Shown piece by piece: positions 14,155 to 14,199 of a stretch of DNA of 14,199 nt (positions are counted from its first letter, which is position 1; every line of letters begins with the position of its first letter). Position numbers and translations under genes: made by a program. The notes below the pieces were generated by a model that was given only the letters and a program-made list of their open reading frames with translations, was not told the DNA's origin and did no database searches. This DNA comes from Schlegelella_A sp038258415. GTDB lineage: Bacteria > Pseudomonadota > Gammaproteobacteria > Burkholderiales > Burkholderiaceae_C. The stretch covers positions 1 to 14,199 of the forward strand of contig JBBSPY010000068.1 in assembly GCA_038258415.1 (NCBI GenBank), in the 5' to 3' direction.

Positions 14155-14199
14155 TCATCGCGCCACCTTGCCCCATTCCTCGTCGAAGGTCTGCACCAG
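14155..14199 (-). CDS. C-terminal end of an unidentified gene running off the right edge
   Basis: The minus strand is open from the right edge to a TGA at 14157-14155 and encodes LVQTFDEEWGKVAR. Only 14 residues are in the window, so the product cannot be named. The DEEWGKV segment and 24 underlying bases match the C-terminal tail of the YeeE/YedE half-protein at 9775-10245, and in both cases only two residues and a stop follow. This makes a real coding end likely. It may be a paralogous transporter or an unrelated protein sharing the tail. Confidence 0.55.
   Translation of the reverse strand: MVQTFDEEWGKVAR
14163..14186. repeat. 24-nt repeat, copy 2 (DEEWGKV tail of the right-edge gene)
   Basis: Identical over 24 bases to 9783-9806 and in the same orientation. 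It encodes the penultimate residues of the partial minus-strand gene. Confidence 0.8.

Noticed and set aside
1..14199. CRISPR arrays, tRNA or rRNA genes, insertion sequences, prophage genes
   Set aside because: No regularly spaced repeats, no tRNA-like cloverleaf, no transposase or integrase motifs and no terminal repeats were seen on either strand.

Overview
The window is very GC-rich and reads like a betaproteobacterial (Burkholderiales-type) chromosome. That placement is an inference from base composition, codon use and gene families, as there is no rRNA or marker gene to confirm it. Coding density is high. Everything from the left edge to about 10,690 is on the minus strand, and a divergent region at 10,690-10,781 separates it from a plus-strand regulator. 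No tRNA, rRNA, CRISPR array, insertion sequence or phage gene was seen.

Reading the minus strand in its direction of transcription, the first unit (10,689 to 8,019) encodes a two-half YeeE/YedE-type sulfur-compound membrane transporter (144 and 156 aa). It is followed at once by an exported FAD-dependent oxidoreductase with a Tat-like and lipobox-like leader. Next come a secreted DUF2059 protein and an AI-2E-family (PerM-like) eight-helix permease.

The most interesting locus is 6,123 to 3,770. It is a complete four-gene bufferin-type copper-binding RiPP operon (buf/gig/hvf family). It holds a 95-aa DUF2282 precursor with a signal peptide and four cysteines, a DUF692 multinuclear-iron peptide-modifying enzyme, its DUF2063/HvfC partner, and a DoxX-type membrane protein. 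The genes are tightly packed: CTGA overlap or near-overlap between A and B, 7 bp between B and C, ATGA overlap between C and D. The expected logic is that the precursor is made, the DUF692-DUF2063 pair converts central cysteines to modified, metal-binding groups, and the product is exported to the periplasm to buffer copper. After a 59-bp gap a large DUF748 (AsmA-like) membrane-anchored protein begins and runs off the left edge.

Right of the divergent region, a 991-aa AfsR/SARP-like regulator (winged helix, BTAD, STAND-type ATPase, TPR repeats) is followed by a 58-aa orphan protein that probably starts at TTG. The last 45 bases hold the C-terminus of another minus-strand gene. Its final residues, and 24 identical bases, match the tail of the 156-aa YeeE/YedE half-protein 4.4 kb away.
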